DNA of 38,922 bases, taken from the NCBI GenBank assembly GCA_026393905.1, contig JAPKZH010000643.1, positions 1-38,922 of the forward strand, given 5' to 3'. Below the pieces are notes generated by a model. It was not told the origin of the DNA and searched no databases. It saw only the letters and a list, made by a program, of their open reading frames with translations. This DNA is from Candidatus Aminicenantota bacterium. GTDB lineage: Bacteria; Acidobacteriota; Aminicenantia; Aminicenantales; UBA4085. The position numbers and the translations under genes are program-made. The first letter of the stretch is position 1, and each line of letters opens with the position of its first letter. This document shows positions 1 through 9,886 of the stretch, piece after piece.

Positions 1-509
1 GGCCGATGAGGATGTTGGATTCGTCCAGAAACGCTCCGAAAACACGTTTTTCCCCCTCACCTTCGCTAGGGCTTGAGAACAGGGTGATCCCCTCATAGGT
101 CTTCTCTTCCAGCTTCATGTCCTGCTTTTTGATGGCGGCTAATAATTTATCTTTGTTGTACTTCAGGTTCACGACGCCCACAGCCGAGCTGGCATTTTGC
201 TTCATTTCTCCGGAGACGCCGACCGCGACAAAAAAGACGTCTTTCTGGGGGTCAACCCCGATTTCGTTGATGATTTCCTGGTATTTCTGGTATTCCTTGT
301 TTTCCTTGATCATTTTTTGGGCGAAATCCGTCGTCATAGCCCCGTGGACATCAACCACGACCACTCCACCGGAATTCTTGGGCAGGAGCGTCAGCATATC
401 TTCCGCCGTCGCGGAGCCGGCTTTGGGGAAGGATGGCTTCTTGCTGCAGGCCGAAAAGACAGAAAAGATGAGTATTAAGCTCAATCCTAAAACTGCGAAT
501 TTTTTCATA
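1..509 (-). CDS. Lipoprotein, partial (runs off window start)
   Basis: Absent from the ORF track because it is truncated. Reverse strand reads MKKFAVLGLSLILIFSVFSACSKKPSFPKAGSATAEDMLTLLPKNSGGVVVDVHG... with lipobox FSAC and an AGGAGG upstream of the ATG at 509. Confidence 0.85.
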
Positions 510-636
510 AAGCACCTCCTCTTTGTTATACGAAATTTCTTCCTGAAAGGTTCATTCGTAAATGACTATACCATAAGACCATCCGCAAGTAAAAGAGCTG
601 GATACCCCCAAAATCGCCGAAAGAAACGCCCGACGG

Positions 637-700
637 GGGGAACCGACGGGACTGGTTCCCCGCAGCCCGGGGGGGGCTGCGGGCGGCCTAAGCGCCGCCC
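637..700. repeat. Three overlapping GC-rich hairpins in a divergent intergenic region
   Basis: GGGGAACC(637-644)/GGTTCCCC(654-661); CCCGCAGCCC(659-668)/GGGCTGCGGG(674-683); GGGCGGC(681-687)/GCCGCCC(694-700). Neighbouring arms share 3 nt. Confidence 0.75.
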
Positions 701-827
701 GAACAGGGATGTCATTTTAATTATTACGTTGATATTAGAAATGTTTACGGCTGTAAAAATCTTGGTATTTGTTATATAAGAAAAAGGAAAATGGACAAAG
801 CTCTTGTAAGTCGCTTTAGGAGGCAAC

Positions 828-2156
828 ATGAATTTCGCGAGCAAACATCGGATCCGTGCTTTATCTTTAATCGTCGTTTTTTTGACTTTCCTCGCGCCGC
901 TTGGCCGGGCCCAAGAAAAATCCCCCTCGATATTGGGGATGAAGGAGAGGGCCGAGGTCTTTGACCGATGGCTCCGGGTCCGCCTGGACAAGGCGCTCCC
1001 GGAAATCATGCGCCGCGAGAATATCGATATGTGGATCGTCATCTGCCGCGAATACAACGAGGATCCGGTCTATCTGACCTTGGTGCCTTACTCGTCGATG
1101 TCTGCCAGGCGGCTGAGCATGCTCGTCTTTTATGATAAAGGCAGAGAGGGCATCGAACGGGTGACCGTCAGCCGTTACGGGATCGGCGATCTTTATAAGA
1201 GCGTCTGGAATCCTGAGAAAATCGAGCAGTGGAAGGGGCTGGCTGAGGTCATCAAGGAGCGGAATCCCCAGAGAATCGGCATCAACGAATCCCATACCTT
1301 CGCCTTTGGCGACGGGCTGTCCGCCTCGCACAAAGCCAAGCTGGTCGAAGCGCTGGGCCCGGACTTTGCGAAGCGCCTTGTGTCCGCGGAGCGATTAGCG
1401 GTGGGCTGGCTAGAGAGAAGGATTCCGGAGGAGCTCGAAGTCTATCCTCATATTGTGGCCATCGCCCACGCCATCATCGCCGAGGCGTTCTCCAATAAGG
1501 TCATCACACCCGGCGTAACGACAACCGATCAGGTGGTCTGGTGGATGCGGGAGAGAATCGCGGAGCTAAAGCTGGCGACCTGGTTTCAGCCGTCCATTTC
1601 CATCCAGCGGCCGAAGATGGGCGAGGCTAAAGACGGCAGGGTCATCCATCGCGGGGATCTCTTGCACTGCGACATGGGGATCAACTATCTCGGGCTCAAC
1701 ACGGATACACAGGAGCATGCCTATGTCCTTCACCAAGGAGAAGAGGAGGCTCCCAAAGGACTCAAGGATGCTCTTGCCCAGGGAAATCGGCTTCAGGATA
1801 TCTTTCTTGGGGAATTCAAGGAATTGAGGACGGGGAACGAAATCTTGGCGGCGGCCTTGAAGAAAGCCAAGGATGAAGGGCTGAAGCCGAGCATTTATAC
1901 CCACCCGCTGGGTTTTCATGGGCATGCGGCCGGCCCGACCATCGGCCTCTGGGACAAGCAGGGAGGTGTTCCCGGCGAAGGAGATTACCCGCTTTTTTAT
2001 GACACCTGCTTTTCCATCGAGCTCAATGTCAAAGCTTCCGTTCCCGAATGGAACAACCAGGAGGTCCAGATCGCCCTTGAGGAAGATGCCGCATTCACCC
2101 GCGCCGGCCTCTATTTTATCGACGGCCGGCAGACGAAGCTTTATCTAATAAAATAA
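828..2156 (+). CDS. Secreted M24-family (Xaa-Pro aminopeptidase-like) metallopeptidase
   Basis: Signal peptide; M24 ligand pattern: HCDMGINYLGLNTDTQ (D,D), HPLGFHGH (H), SIELNV (E), ALEEDA (E); AGGAGG before ATG. Confidence 0.88.
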   Translation: MNFASKHRIRALSLIVVFLTFLAPLGRAQEKSPSILGMKERAEVFDRWLRVRLDKALPEIMRRENIDMWIVICREYNEDPVYLTLVPYSSMSARRLSMLVFYDKGREGIERVTVSRYGIGDLYKSVWNPEKIEQWKGLAEVIKERNPQRIGINESHTFAFGDGLSASHKAKLVEALGPDFAKRLVSAERLAVGWLERRIPEELEVYPHIVAIAHAIIAEAFSNKVITPGVTTTDQVVWWMRERIAELKLATWFQPSISIQRPKMGEAKDGRVIHRGDLLHCDMGINYLGLNTDTQEHAYVLHQGEEEAPKGLKDALAQGNRLQDIFLGEFKELRTGNEILAAALKKAKDEGLKPSIYTHPLGFHGHAAGPTIGLWDKQGGVPGEGDYPLFYDTCFSIELNVKASVPEWNNQEVQIALEEDAAFTRAGLYFIDGRQTKLYLIK

Positions 2157-2195
2157 GCTCGCGCGCGGGAACTCCAAAAGGACCGCCCGGTCTAT

Positions 2196-2975
2196 CTATT
2201 TTCCCCCGGTACTGAGGACGGCGTTCTTGAGCCCGGGCACAATGGCGACTTGGTTCGCTTCGGCCCGGCTGATCAAAGTCCTAGCCTCCTCGAGCCGCTT
2301 TTGCATGTAAAGGAGGTTGATCAGGTTGTTGCAGGCATTGGCGTGCCGGGGGTCAATCCGGATGGCGGCCCTGTAGTGGTCCTCGGCTTCCCCATAGTTT
2401 TTCAAGCGGAACAGGCAATTGCCGTGAAAATAGGCGTATTCGGCGGGAACCTGGGAATTGGCCTTGGCCAGCTCCGATTCCGAGTATTTGCTTTCCGCGT
2501 TCAACTTGCCCTCTTTATCCAAAACGATGCCTTGATAGACGCCTTTCATGCAGGTTGTTTGTTGCAAAGCGGCGCTCCAATCTTCGAGCTGCTCCGTGAG
2601 ATCGACTTTTTTGTCCAGCTGTTTTTCAAACTTTTTCTGCTGGACCCGGTCCACGACGCCCTGGAGACGGAGATATCCGGATTCCGCCGAAAGCATTTGC
2701 TCAAGGGCCTTGTCGAATTCTCCACGCTTATACAAAACTTGAGCCATGAAGAAATGGGCTTCGTGGTGGTCAGGGAGGACTTCCAGACAGCCGGCCGCTT
2801 CTTTTTCGCATTTGGCATAGTTTTCTGTCAGGAAATATTTCCTGGCTTTCTCGATCCGTGATTCAAGGGCCTTGTATTTGTTCAGGATGGTCGCATCGTC
2901 CGTCTGGCCCAAGGCCGTCCACGCTAAGGCAGCGCTCCAAGCCATGAGGCCAAATAACAAGATCCCCCTTCTCAT
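2196..2975 (-). CDS. Exported TPR-repeat protein
   Basis: Signal peptide MRRGILLFGLMAWSAALAWTALGQ; TPR-like repeats (AHFFMAQVLYKRGEFDKALEQ, GNCLFRLKNYGEAEDHYRAAIRIDPRHANACNNL). Confidence 0.8.
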   Translation of the reverse strand: MRRGILLFGLMAWSAALAWTALGQTDDATILNKYKALESRIEKARKYFLTENYAKCEKEAAGCLEVLPDHHEAHFFMAQVLYKRGEFDKALEQMLSAESGYLRLQGVVDRVQQKKFEKQLDKKVDLTEQLEDWSAALQQTTCMKGVYQGIVLDKEGKLNAESKYSESELAKANSQVPAEYAYFHGNCLFRLKNYGEAEDHYRAAIRIDPRHANACNNLINLLYMQKRLEEARTLISRAEANQVAIVPGLKNAVLSTGGK

Positions 2976-3106
2976 AGGTCACCTCGTAAAAACCGAAAAA
3001 TCCTCACTCCTATAAAAACCCATCTTCATTATAAATCAGGAGAGCCGGCAGATCAAGTCTTTGCAGGGAGCCGCCCATTTTCTGTACAATGAAGAGAGGA
3101 GGCCCC

Positions 3107-3664
3107 ATGAAGCCGACACCCTTTCAACAGCTCGTCCGCAGCCGGCGCAGCATCCGCCGCTATCTGCCTGAGCCCGTGGAACGGGAAAAGATCCTGGCCT
3201 GCCTGGAGGCCGCGCGGCTGGCCCCTTCGGCCAGCAACGCCCAGGCTTGGAGGTTTCTGGTCATCGATGACCCGAAGGTCAAAAGGACATTTGCCGAGAA
3301 AGCTTTTTCCGGGATCTATTCCCCGACAAAATTCGCCGCTGAGGCGCCGGTGCTCATTCTGCTCCTGGCCAAACTGGACTTCGTTACCCACAGGATCGGA
3401 AGGCAGATCCAGAAGGTCCCTTTTTTCCTGATCGATATCGGGATCGCCGGCCAACACCTCGTTCTTCAAGCGGAAGAATTGGGGCTGGGCACGTGCTGGA
3501 TCGGTTGGTTCCACATGAGAAAGACGCGGACATTCTTCAAGATCCCGCGCAAGTATAAAATCGTCTCGCTCCTGGCCATGGGGTATTATGAGAAAAAAAC
3601 GGTCGGCGAAAAAAAACGGAAGCCGCTCGAGGATATCGCCTGGTTCAATTCTTTCCAAGGCTGA
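3107..3664 (+). CDS. Nitroreductase family protein
   Basis: RSRRSIRRYLPEPVEREKILACLEAARLAPSASNAQAWRFLVI is a nitroreductase N-terminus. In-frame ATG at 3107 follows GAGAGGAGG, preferred over 3089. Confidence 0.88.
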   Translation: MKPTPFQQLVRSRRSIRRYLPEPVEREKILACLEAARLAPSASNAQAWRFLVIDDPKVKRTFAEKAFSGIYSPTKFAAEAPVLILLLAKLDFVTHRIGRQIQKVPFFLIDIGIAGQHLVLQAEELGLGTCWIGWFHMRKTRTFFKIPRKYKIVSLLAMGYYEKKTVGEKKRKPLEDIAWFNSFQG

Positions 3665-3782
3665 TCGGCAGAGGGTTGGGGCAGGTTTTTTCGGTCTTTT
3701 TCCGTCCAAATTCAAACCGATTCTATTCAACTGGCGAAAATTTTGTTTTTAGTTTATATTTCTCGGCTCTGCAGACTGCCGC

Positions 3783-4940
3783 ATGAAAGGCTCAAGCATT
3801 TTTATCTTCCTGGCCATCGTCCTCACCGTTTTTTCGCTGCTCAATTATTATATCATCCGTCGCGGCTGGCAGGCTCTGGCAGGAACGGGCGGCTTCCGGA
3901 CAATCGTTCTCGTCGTCTACGGAGCCTTGACCATATGCTTTTTTGCCGGACGCGCACTCTCCAGGGGCCGGCCCGGGAAATTTGCCGAGTCCCTATCCGT
4001 GGTCGGGTCCTTTTACATGGGGATCCTGATCTATCTTTTTCTTCTCCTGGTCTTCGTGGATGGGCTGCGCCTGATCGATAAGGCTGTCCCTTTTTTTCCG
4101 GCCGTCCTCCGGCAGCACGGCCGGCAGGCGGGCCGGGCCGCCTTTTTCGCCGTGACAGGAATCACTCTGGCCCTGACGATCGGCGGTTTTATCCAGATGC
4201 GATATTTCCGGGTCAAGACCATGGATATCGTGGTCGGCAAACGGGCCGGCGGGATCGAGACCCTGAACCTCGTCCTCCTGGGCGATATCCACGTCGGGCC
4301 TTTCATGCACAATCCGCGGTTGGAGAAAATCGTCCAGACGATCAACAGCCTGAAGCCCGACCTGGTCCTCATCCCCGGCGATATCGTCAATGAGGAAACG
4401 CTCCCGTCGGAGCTGGAAAAAATGACCGCCAGCTTCCGAAAAATTCGCTCCCGGTACGGGATCTTCGCTTCGACGGGCAATCATGAATATTTCGCTGGGA
4501 TCGAAAAGAGCTTGGCCTATCTCAAGAAGAGCGGATTCATCGTCCTCCAGGACGAAGCCGTGTGCGTCGCCAATTCCTTGACGATCGTCGGGCGCATCAA
4601 CCCCAGCTACATCGGACATACCGAACGGCGAAAACCCCTGAAAGAAATCCTGAGCGGCGTGGACCTCAATTTGCCGGTCATCCTGCTCGATCATCAACCG
4701 GTCCATCTCGAGGAATCTCAGATGGCCGGCGTCGATTTGCAGCTTTCCGGCCACACCCACGGGGGAGCGATTTTTCCGATCACGATCATCAACAACCGTC
4801 TTTATGAGATCGGCCAAGGGTACGGCCGCAAGGGGAATACCCAATACTATGTGACCTCCGGCGTGGGAATATGGGAGCCGCCGGCCCGCATCGGGACGAC
4901 GGCCGAGATCGTCCTGATGAGAGTGAAATTTCGCCCCTGA
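3783..4940 (+). CDS. Membrane-anchored metallophosphoesterase (YkuE/YaeI-like)
   Basis: N-terminal TM helices, then LLGDIHVG, PGDIVNE, TGNHEYF, LSGHTHGG metallophosphoesterase motifs. Confidence 0.9.
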   Translation: MKGSSIFIFLAIVLTVFSLLNYYIIRRGWQALAGTGGFRTIVLVVYGALTICFFAGRALSRGRPGKFAESLSVVGSFYMGILIYLFLLLVFVDGLRLIDKAVPFFPAVLRQHGRQAGRAAFFAVTGITLALTIGGFIQMRYFRVKTMDIVVGKRAGGIETLNLVLLGDIHVGPFMHNPRLEKIVQTINSLKPDLVLIPGDIVNEETLPSELEKMTASFRKIRSRYGIFASTGNHEYFAGIEKSLAYLKKSGFIVLQDEAVCVANSLTIVGRINPSYIGHTERRKPLKEILSGVDLNLPVILLDHQPVHLEESQMAGVDLQLSGHTHGGAIFPITIINNRLYEIGQGYGRKGNTQYYVTSGVGIWEPPARIGTTAEIVLMRVKFRP

Positions 4941-5025
4941 GCAGGGCGATGCACCTTTCTGTTGCATAATGAAGAGCTGCGTGATAATTATTAAACAAAT
5001 GAATTGACGGAGTGGAGGGCGAATT

Positions 5026-6093
5026 ATGGCGCGAGAAGATATCTCCATCGAGCCTTTTCGCGGGGACCTGGAAAACCTGGAACGCATGGCCCACCTCTCG
5101 TGGCGGGACGAATATGGGGCCGCTTCTTTTCCAAATTTCTACCGGCCTGCCTTCCTTCGGTTTCTTTTCGACCGCATCAAGGCGGAGGAAAGAGACCACC
5201 TGATCGCCGCTTACCGGGGCCAGGAGATCATCGCCTTCCTGGCCAACCTGCCGCAGCGTTTTCATTACAAGGGCCGGATTTTTCGGGCGATATACAGCTG
5301 TCTGCTCGTGACCCGGAAGGAGTTCCTGCGCAAAGGAATGGCCATCACCTTGATCCAGGAGGCGCTGAAGATAAACCAGAAATACAACTATGATTTTTCC
5401 CTGCTGACGCTCGAGACCGGACACCGCTCGACCAAGATGATGGACAAGCTCAGGAGGGAGGGTCAACGCCTGGAGTGGGTGAGAAAGACGCATGTCATCG
5501 CCCGCATCCTGGACTTGGGCCGCGTCAACTATTCAGAAGGCTTGAAGGGATGGGAAAAAAGCGCCATCAAACTTTTGGGAAGCCACAGGCCTCCCAAAGC
5601 GAAGCCGGGAGTCGCCCTACGGGAATACAAGGCGGAAGACGTTGGCCAGTGCCTGGCTTTGCTCGATCGTTATCAGCAGACCGTTAGCCTGGCCCTGGCC
5701 TGGGACGAGAAGGAACTGGCCTGGGAGCTGGATTATCCGGGTGTTTCCAAGACTCTTGTCTATGAGAAAGAAGGACGCATCCAGGGGATGATCAATTTTA
5801 TTTGGCACGAGCATCTCGGCAAAACCAAGGAAATGTGGGCCTGGATCAACCATGTCGCCTACCCGGAGCTTTCCGGAAAAGAGCGCTTCGGATTCGTCCA
5901 GGCATTCTTAAAATATTGCCGAGAGGCCGGCTGCGTGGGCACGATCGAATGGGCCAGGAAATACTACCCCCTGGGGCCTTTTTACCGCTCGCGGTTCTTC
6001 CCCTATTTTCGCGCGGTGAACCTCGTGAGTTGGACGTTCAACCCGGAGATCTCTCTGGCCAACATTCCCGATGTCTATGAGATCCAGGTTTGA
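5026..6093 (+). CDS. GNAT-family N-acetyltransferase-like protein
   Basis: LLVTRKEFLRKGMAITLIQEALK resembles the GNAT acetyl-CoA-binding motif (R/Q-x-x-G-x-A/G). Confidence 0.65.
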   Translation: MAREDISIEPFRGDLENLERMAHLSWRDEYGAASFPNFYRPAFLRFLFDRIKAEERDHLIAAYRGQEIIAFLANLPQRFHYKGRIFRAIYSCLLVTRKEFLRKGMAITLIQEALKINQKYNYDFSLLTLETGHRSTKMMDKLRREGQRLEWVRKTHVIARILDLGRVNYSEGLKGWEKSAIKLLGSHRPPKAKPGVALREYKAEDVGQCLALLDRYQQTVSLALAWDEKELAWELDYPGVSKTLVYEKEGRIQGMINFIWHEHLGKTKEMWAWINHVAYPELSGKERFGFVQAFLKYCREAGCVGTIEWARKYYPLGPFYRSRFFPYFRAVNLVSWTFNPEISLANIPDVYEIQV

Positions 6094-6215
6094 AAAATAT
6101 TCAAATAAAACCATCCTATCATGGCCGGGCACCGGGCGCCGCGGCCACCTCACCAGTTCTAAAAAGCTCACTTTTTTGAGATGAAAAAGGAAGATTTTTT
6201 CTAGGAGGGCGAGGC

Positions 6216-8792
6216 ATGATGAAGATAAAACTGGTTTTGATAGCTCTGGGAATGTGCCTGGTCGGCCCTCAGAATATTTTTTCTCAAACGGGATTGATCC
6301 CTCGCTTTGAGCTGGAGCCGTGCGAGATAGGGCTCGAGCGCCCGGCCCAGCCCAATACCTATTTTGACAAGGTCGGCCGGAAGTTCGCCATCCTGGGTTA
6401 TGAGAGCGGCGCTTTCGAGGCCTGGGCTTATCCGCTCAAGCTCGTCCGCAATTTCGAGCTTTCATTTCTGATTGGCTCGAGCACGCGGCCGATCTCAGCC
6501 AAAGAGATCGTCCGCTATGTGTCGGCAACCCCGGCCGCGACGACTTTGACCTATACCTTCCAGTCGTTCACGGTCAAAGCCGTTTTTATCACGTCCATTG
6601 AGGAGCCGGGCGCCCTCATCCTGCTCGCCGTCGACACGACCGAGCCCTTGACCATTGTCTGCAGCTTTCTCGCCGTGCTCCAGCCGATGTGGCCGGCCGG
6701 AATCGGGGGGCAGTATGCTTACTGGGACAACGGGCTCAAGGCGTATCTCATTTCCGAGCCGACCCGGAAAAATCACGGCACCATTGGCTCACCGGCGGCG
6801 CAGGGCATTTCCTACACGCCGGCCCACATGCTCTCGGATTCCCCGAACGAGTTCAAGATCGTTATCGAAAACAAGGACGCCGTCAAGGGCAAATACATCC
6901 CGATCGTCCTGGCCGGCGGCAAAGGGAAACGCGAGGAGGTCCGGAAAACCTACGAGAATCTGGCGGCCAATCCGGAAGCTCAATACAGGGCTGCCGTTGA
7001 GCACTACCGAAAGCTCGAGCAAGACACCCTCCGGGTGCGAACGCCGGATAAAAAAATGAACCTGGCCTTCGCCTGGGCCAAGGTCGCTTACGATAATTTG
7101 ATGGTCGACAATCCCGACCTGGGCAAAGGGCTTGTCGCTGGGCTGGGAACCTCGGGGAGTGGCGGCCGGCCCGGCTTCGGCTGGTTTTTCGGCGGCGACG
7201 CCTTTATGAATTCCCTGAGTCTGACGAGCTACGGCGCCTTTTCCATGGTCAAGGAAGCACTGGTGTTCACCCAGAAATGGCAGCGCCAGGACGGAAAGAT
7301 GGCCCACGAGCTTTCTCAGGCCGCCGGCTATCTCGACTGGTTCAAGGATTATCCCTATGGCTATATCCACGGCGACACGACGCCGTTTTATATCGCAGCC
7401 TGCTATGAGTATTTCCGGCTGAGCGGCGACGCCTCATTCCTTAAACAAAGCTGGCCGTCGCTCCAGCGCGCTTTTGACTGGTGCCTGACGACGGATGGAG
7501 ACGGCGACGGTTTGATGGACAACCGCAAGGCCGGGCTCGGCGCGCTCGAATTCGGGGCTTTGACGGGCATCCAGACGGATATCTATCTGGCCGCGGCCGG
7601 GATCAGGGCGGCCCAGGCGATACAGCAAATCGCTCAAGTTGCCGGCGATATGGACTATGCGAAGCTGGCCGGCGCGCACCTTGAAAAAGCGGGCCGGAGC
7701 TTTCGTTCGAAATTCTGGGACGCGGAGAAAGGCCGGTACACCTATGCTTTCAATGCCGACGGCAAGCAGGTTAAAGAGCTGACGCCCTGGAGCGCCGTGC
7801 CGCTGGTGTGGAAAATCGGGGACGCGGAGCAGAGCGTCCGGACTCTGGAAAATTTCAACTCCGCCGAGCTGACGACGGATTGGGGGATCCGGATGCTCTC
7901 GAACAAGAGCAGTTATTTCGAGCCCCTCAATTATAACTACGGCGCGGTCTGGCCGTTTCTCACGGGATGGGTGGCCACCGCCCTCTTCCAGCATAATTTT
8001 TCGCTTCAGGGGCATGGGTTGTTGACGGCCGCCGTCCGCCACACCTTTGACAATGGGCTGGGCTATGTGACCGAGCTTTTTTCCGGCCATCAGAATATCT
8101 GGCCCCAGGAGGCCGTCTGCCACCAGGGCTTTTCCTCAAGCGGGGTCGTTTTTCCCTTCGTCCGCGGCCTGCTGGGCCTTGACGGCGATGCGGCGAAAAA
8201 GGAGATCGTTTTCAGGCCGCGGTTCCCGGCCGATTGGAACGATGTGTCTATCGAGAACTGCAAAATCGGGGAGGAGGCCTTCTCTCTGCATTTTCGAAGG
8301 CAGGAAGCAAGGCTGAGCCTGGACATCGTCTCCAAGAAAAATAATTCCTATAGAATGATTTTTGGGCCTGCCCTGGGCCTTGGGACCGAAGTGCGGGGAG
8401 CGCGTTTGAACGGCAAATCGGTGCGGCCCCGCATGGATCAGTCCCCGCTGGCCCAGGCCGTTCAGCCGTCCGTGGAATTGAATCTCACCGGCCGGGATAC
8501 CGTCGAAATCGATTTCGAGCCTACCGTCGAGCTTCTTCCGCCCCCCAACGAATCCAAAACCGGCGATTTCAACAAAGGGCTGAGAATCATCAAAATGGAG
8601 CGGACCGGAAAAGCTTTGATAGTCACCGTGGAAGGCCTGGCCGGTCAAACCTATGCCCTGACGGTCACCCAGTCTAAGAGGATTGAATCCGTCAAGGGGG
8701 CTCAGCGATCCGATGAGCAGCTCCTGATCCAATTTCCCCAAGGCCAGGATGGAGAATTCGTCAGACAGGAGATGATCATCAATCTCAGGTGA
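6216..8792 (+). CDS. Secreted glycogen-debranching-type (six-hairpin) glycoside hydrolase
   Basis: Signal peptide; GFGWFFGGDAFMNSLSLTSYGAF, DGDGDGLMDNRKAGLGALEFGALTGIQTDIYLAAAG, NYNYGAVWPFLTGW and HQNIWPQEAVCHQGFSSSG resemble amylo-alpha-1,6-glucosidase/GDE_C-type catalytic domains. Confidence 0.78.
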   Translation: MMKIKLVLIALGMCLVGPQNIFSQTGLIPRFELEPCEIGLERPAQPNTYFDKVGRKFAILGYESGAFEAWAYPLKLVRNFELSFLIGSSTRPISAKEIVRYVSATPAATTLTYTFQSFTVKAVFITSIEEPGALILLAVDTTEPLTIVCSFLAVLQPMWPAGIGGQYAYWDNGLKAYLISEPTRKNHGTIGSPAAQGISYTPAHMLSDSPNEFKIVIENKDAVKGKYIPIVLAGGKGKREEVRKTYENLAANPEAQYRAAVEHYRKLEQDTLRVRTPDKKMNLAFAWAKVAYDNLMVDNPDLGKGLVAGLGTSGSGGRPGFGWFFGGDAFMNSLSLTSYGAFSMVKEALVFTQKWQRQDGKMAHELSQAAGYLDWFKDYPYGYIHGDTTPFYIAACYEYFRLSGDASFLKQSWPSLQRAFDWCLTTDGDGDGLMDNRKAGLGALEFGALTGIQTDIYLAAAGIRAAQAIQQIAQVAGDMDYAKLAGAHLEKAGRSFRSKFWDAEKGRYTYAFNADGKQVKELTPWSAVPLVWKIGDAEQSVRTLENFNSAELTTDWGIRMLSNKSSYFEPLNYNYGAVWPFLTGWVATALFQHNFSLQGHGLLTAAVRHTFDNGLGYVTELFSGHQNIWPQEAVCHQGFSSSGVVFPFVRGLLGLDGDAAKKEIVFRPRFPADWNDVSIENCKIGEEAFSLHFRRQEARLSLDIVSKKNNSYRMIFGPALGLGTEVRGARLNGKSVRPRMDQSPLAQAVQPSVELNLTGRDTVEIDFEPTVELLPPPNESKTGDFNKGLRIIKMERTGKALIVTVEGLAGQTYALTVTQSKRIESVKGAQRSDEQLLIQFPQGQDGEFVRQEMIINLR

Positions 8793-8977
8793 TGCTTCTG
8801 AGGACAGGCGGCGAGACAGCCCTTCATTCTAAACTCCCGGATCATTAATACTATTCCGGCCAAAAAAACGTTGCGGATGAAACGATTTGACCGCCGCCGC
8901 GATTTAATAATCGTGAGCCGAATTATGTTAAAATAGATGTTTAGGAGCCGGAGATTAACGAAAAAACATCGGAATAT

Positions 8978-9886
8978 ATGGCGAAAGGCGCCATCTTTCT
9001 TGTTTCTTTGATCCTTCATATTGCCGGCTTTAGCGTTGTCCTCCATCTTAAATTCACCTACAAGATTTATGACCTAAAGCAGAAGTCGGTGTCGGCGTTC
9101 ATCGTGCCCAAGGAAAAAATCGTCGCGCCGAGGAGAGACGGGCTGGCCGCCGGAATTCCTGCCGGGGAGGATTTAGGGGGAAAAGAAATCGTCGGCGGAG
9201 CAGGTTCAGGGGCCGGTCGAGCCGCGGTCGGGCAAAAGCCGGCGGAATCGAAGGCCCCTTCCGGAGGTCAAGCCGCAAGGCCGGGGGGAGCCGCCCCGGC
9301 CGTCCAAAGCCCATTCGAGGTCAAAGGGGAAATCAAGGAATCACGGAATTTTTCCTCTGGGTTTGGCCTGCTCATTCCGCCGAAATCCAAGCTCGACCTG
9401 ACAAAAACCAAAGGGAGTCTTGAGGATTCCTATCTTCCCCGGGACAAATACCAGGTCAGGTCGGACATTGATTTCTCCAAATATCTTTATCGAGGCGCGG
9501 CCATTTCAGGCACAACCGGCGGGGGAGGCCGGCCCGGCCGTCCGGGAAAGAAAGGAGCCCAGGCTTTTATCGGAGGCGCCGCGCCCGCGAACGTCCAGAA
9601 ATATAACTTTTCGCCATGGGCCAATGCCGTGATGAATCGGATCCAGAAGAACTGGTCGATTGCCGCTCCCGCTGATTTCGCCTGGAAGGGCGAAGTCGGG
9701 ATTATCGTGGTGATCGGGAAGAACGGGAACCTGACCTTGATCGAAGTGATCGCCTCATCCAAAATCGATGCCTTGGACCAGGCGGCCATTCGGGCGCTCG
9801 AGTTGAGCCTGCCCTTTCCGGCCCTGCCGGCCGATTTTCCCAATTCCAGCCTTGACGTCTACTTTATTTTCCAATATGGCTATTAA
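8978..9886 (+). CDS. TonB-family energy transducer-like protein
   Basis: N-terminal TM, Gly/Pro/Ala-rich linker, C-terminal GEVGIIVVIGKNGNLTLIEVIASSKIDALDQAAIRALELSLPFPALP typical of TonB C-terminal domains. Confidence 0.8.
   Translation: MAKGAIFLVSLILHIAGFSVVLHLKFTYKIYDLKQKSVSAFIVPKEKIVAPRRDGLAAGIPAGEDLGGKEIVGGAGSGAGRAAVGQKPAESKAPSGGQAARPGGAAPAVQSPFEVKGEIKESRNFSSGFGLLIPPKSKLDLTKTKGSLEDSYLPRDKYQVRSDIDFSKYLYRGAAISGTTGGGGRPGRPGKKGAQAFIGGAAPANVQKYNFSPWANAVMNRIQKNWSIAAPADFAWKGEVGIIVVIGKNGNLTLIEVIASSKIDALDQAAIRALELSLPFPALPADFPNSSLDVYFIFQYGY

Noticed and set aside
566-1057. Minus-strand ORF of 163 aa
   Set aside because: Antisense to the M24 peptidase and the hairpin region; low-complexity Arg/Pro-rich product, no motif.
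3993-5087. 364-aa minus ORF
   Set aside because: Antisense to the metallophosphoesterase, His/Asp/Arg-rich shadow ORF.
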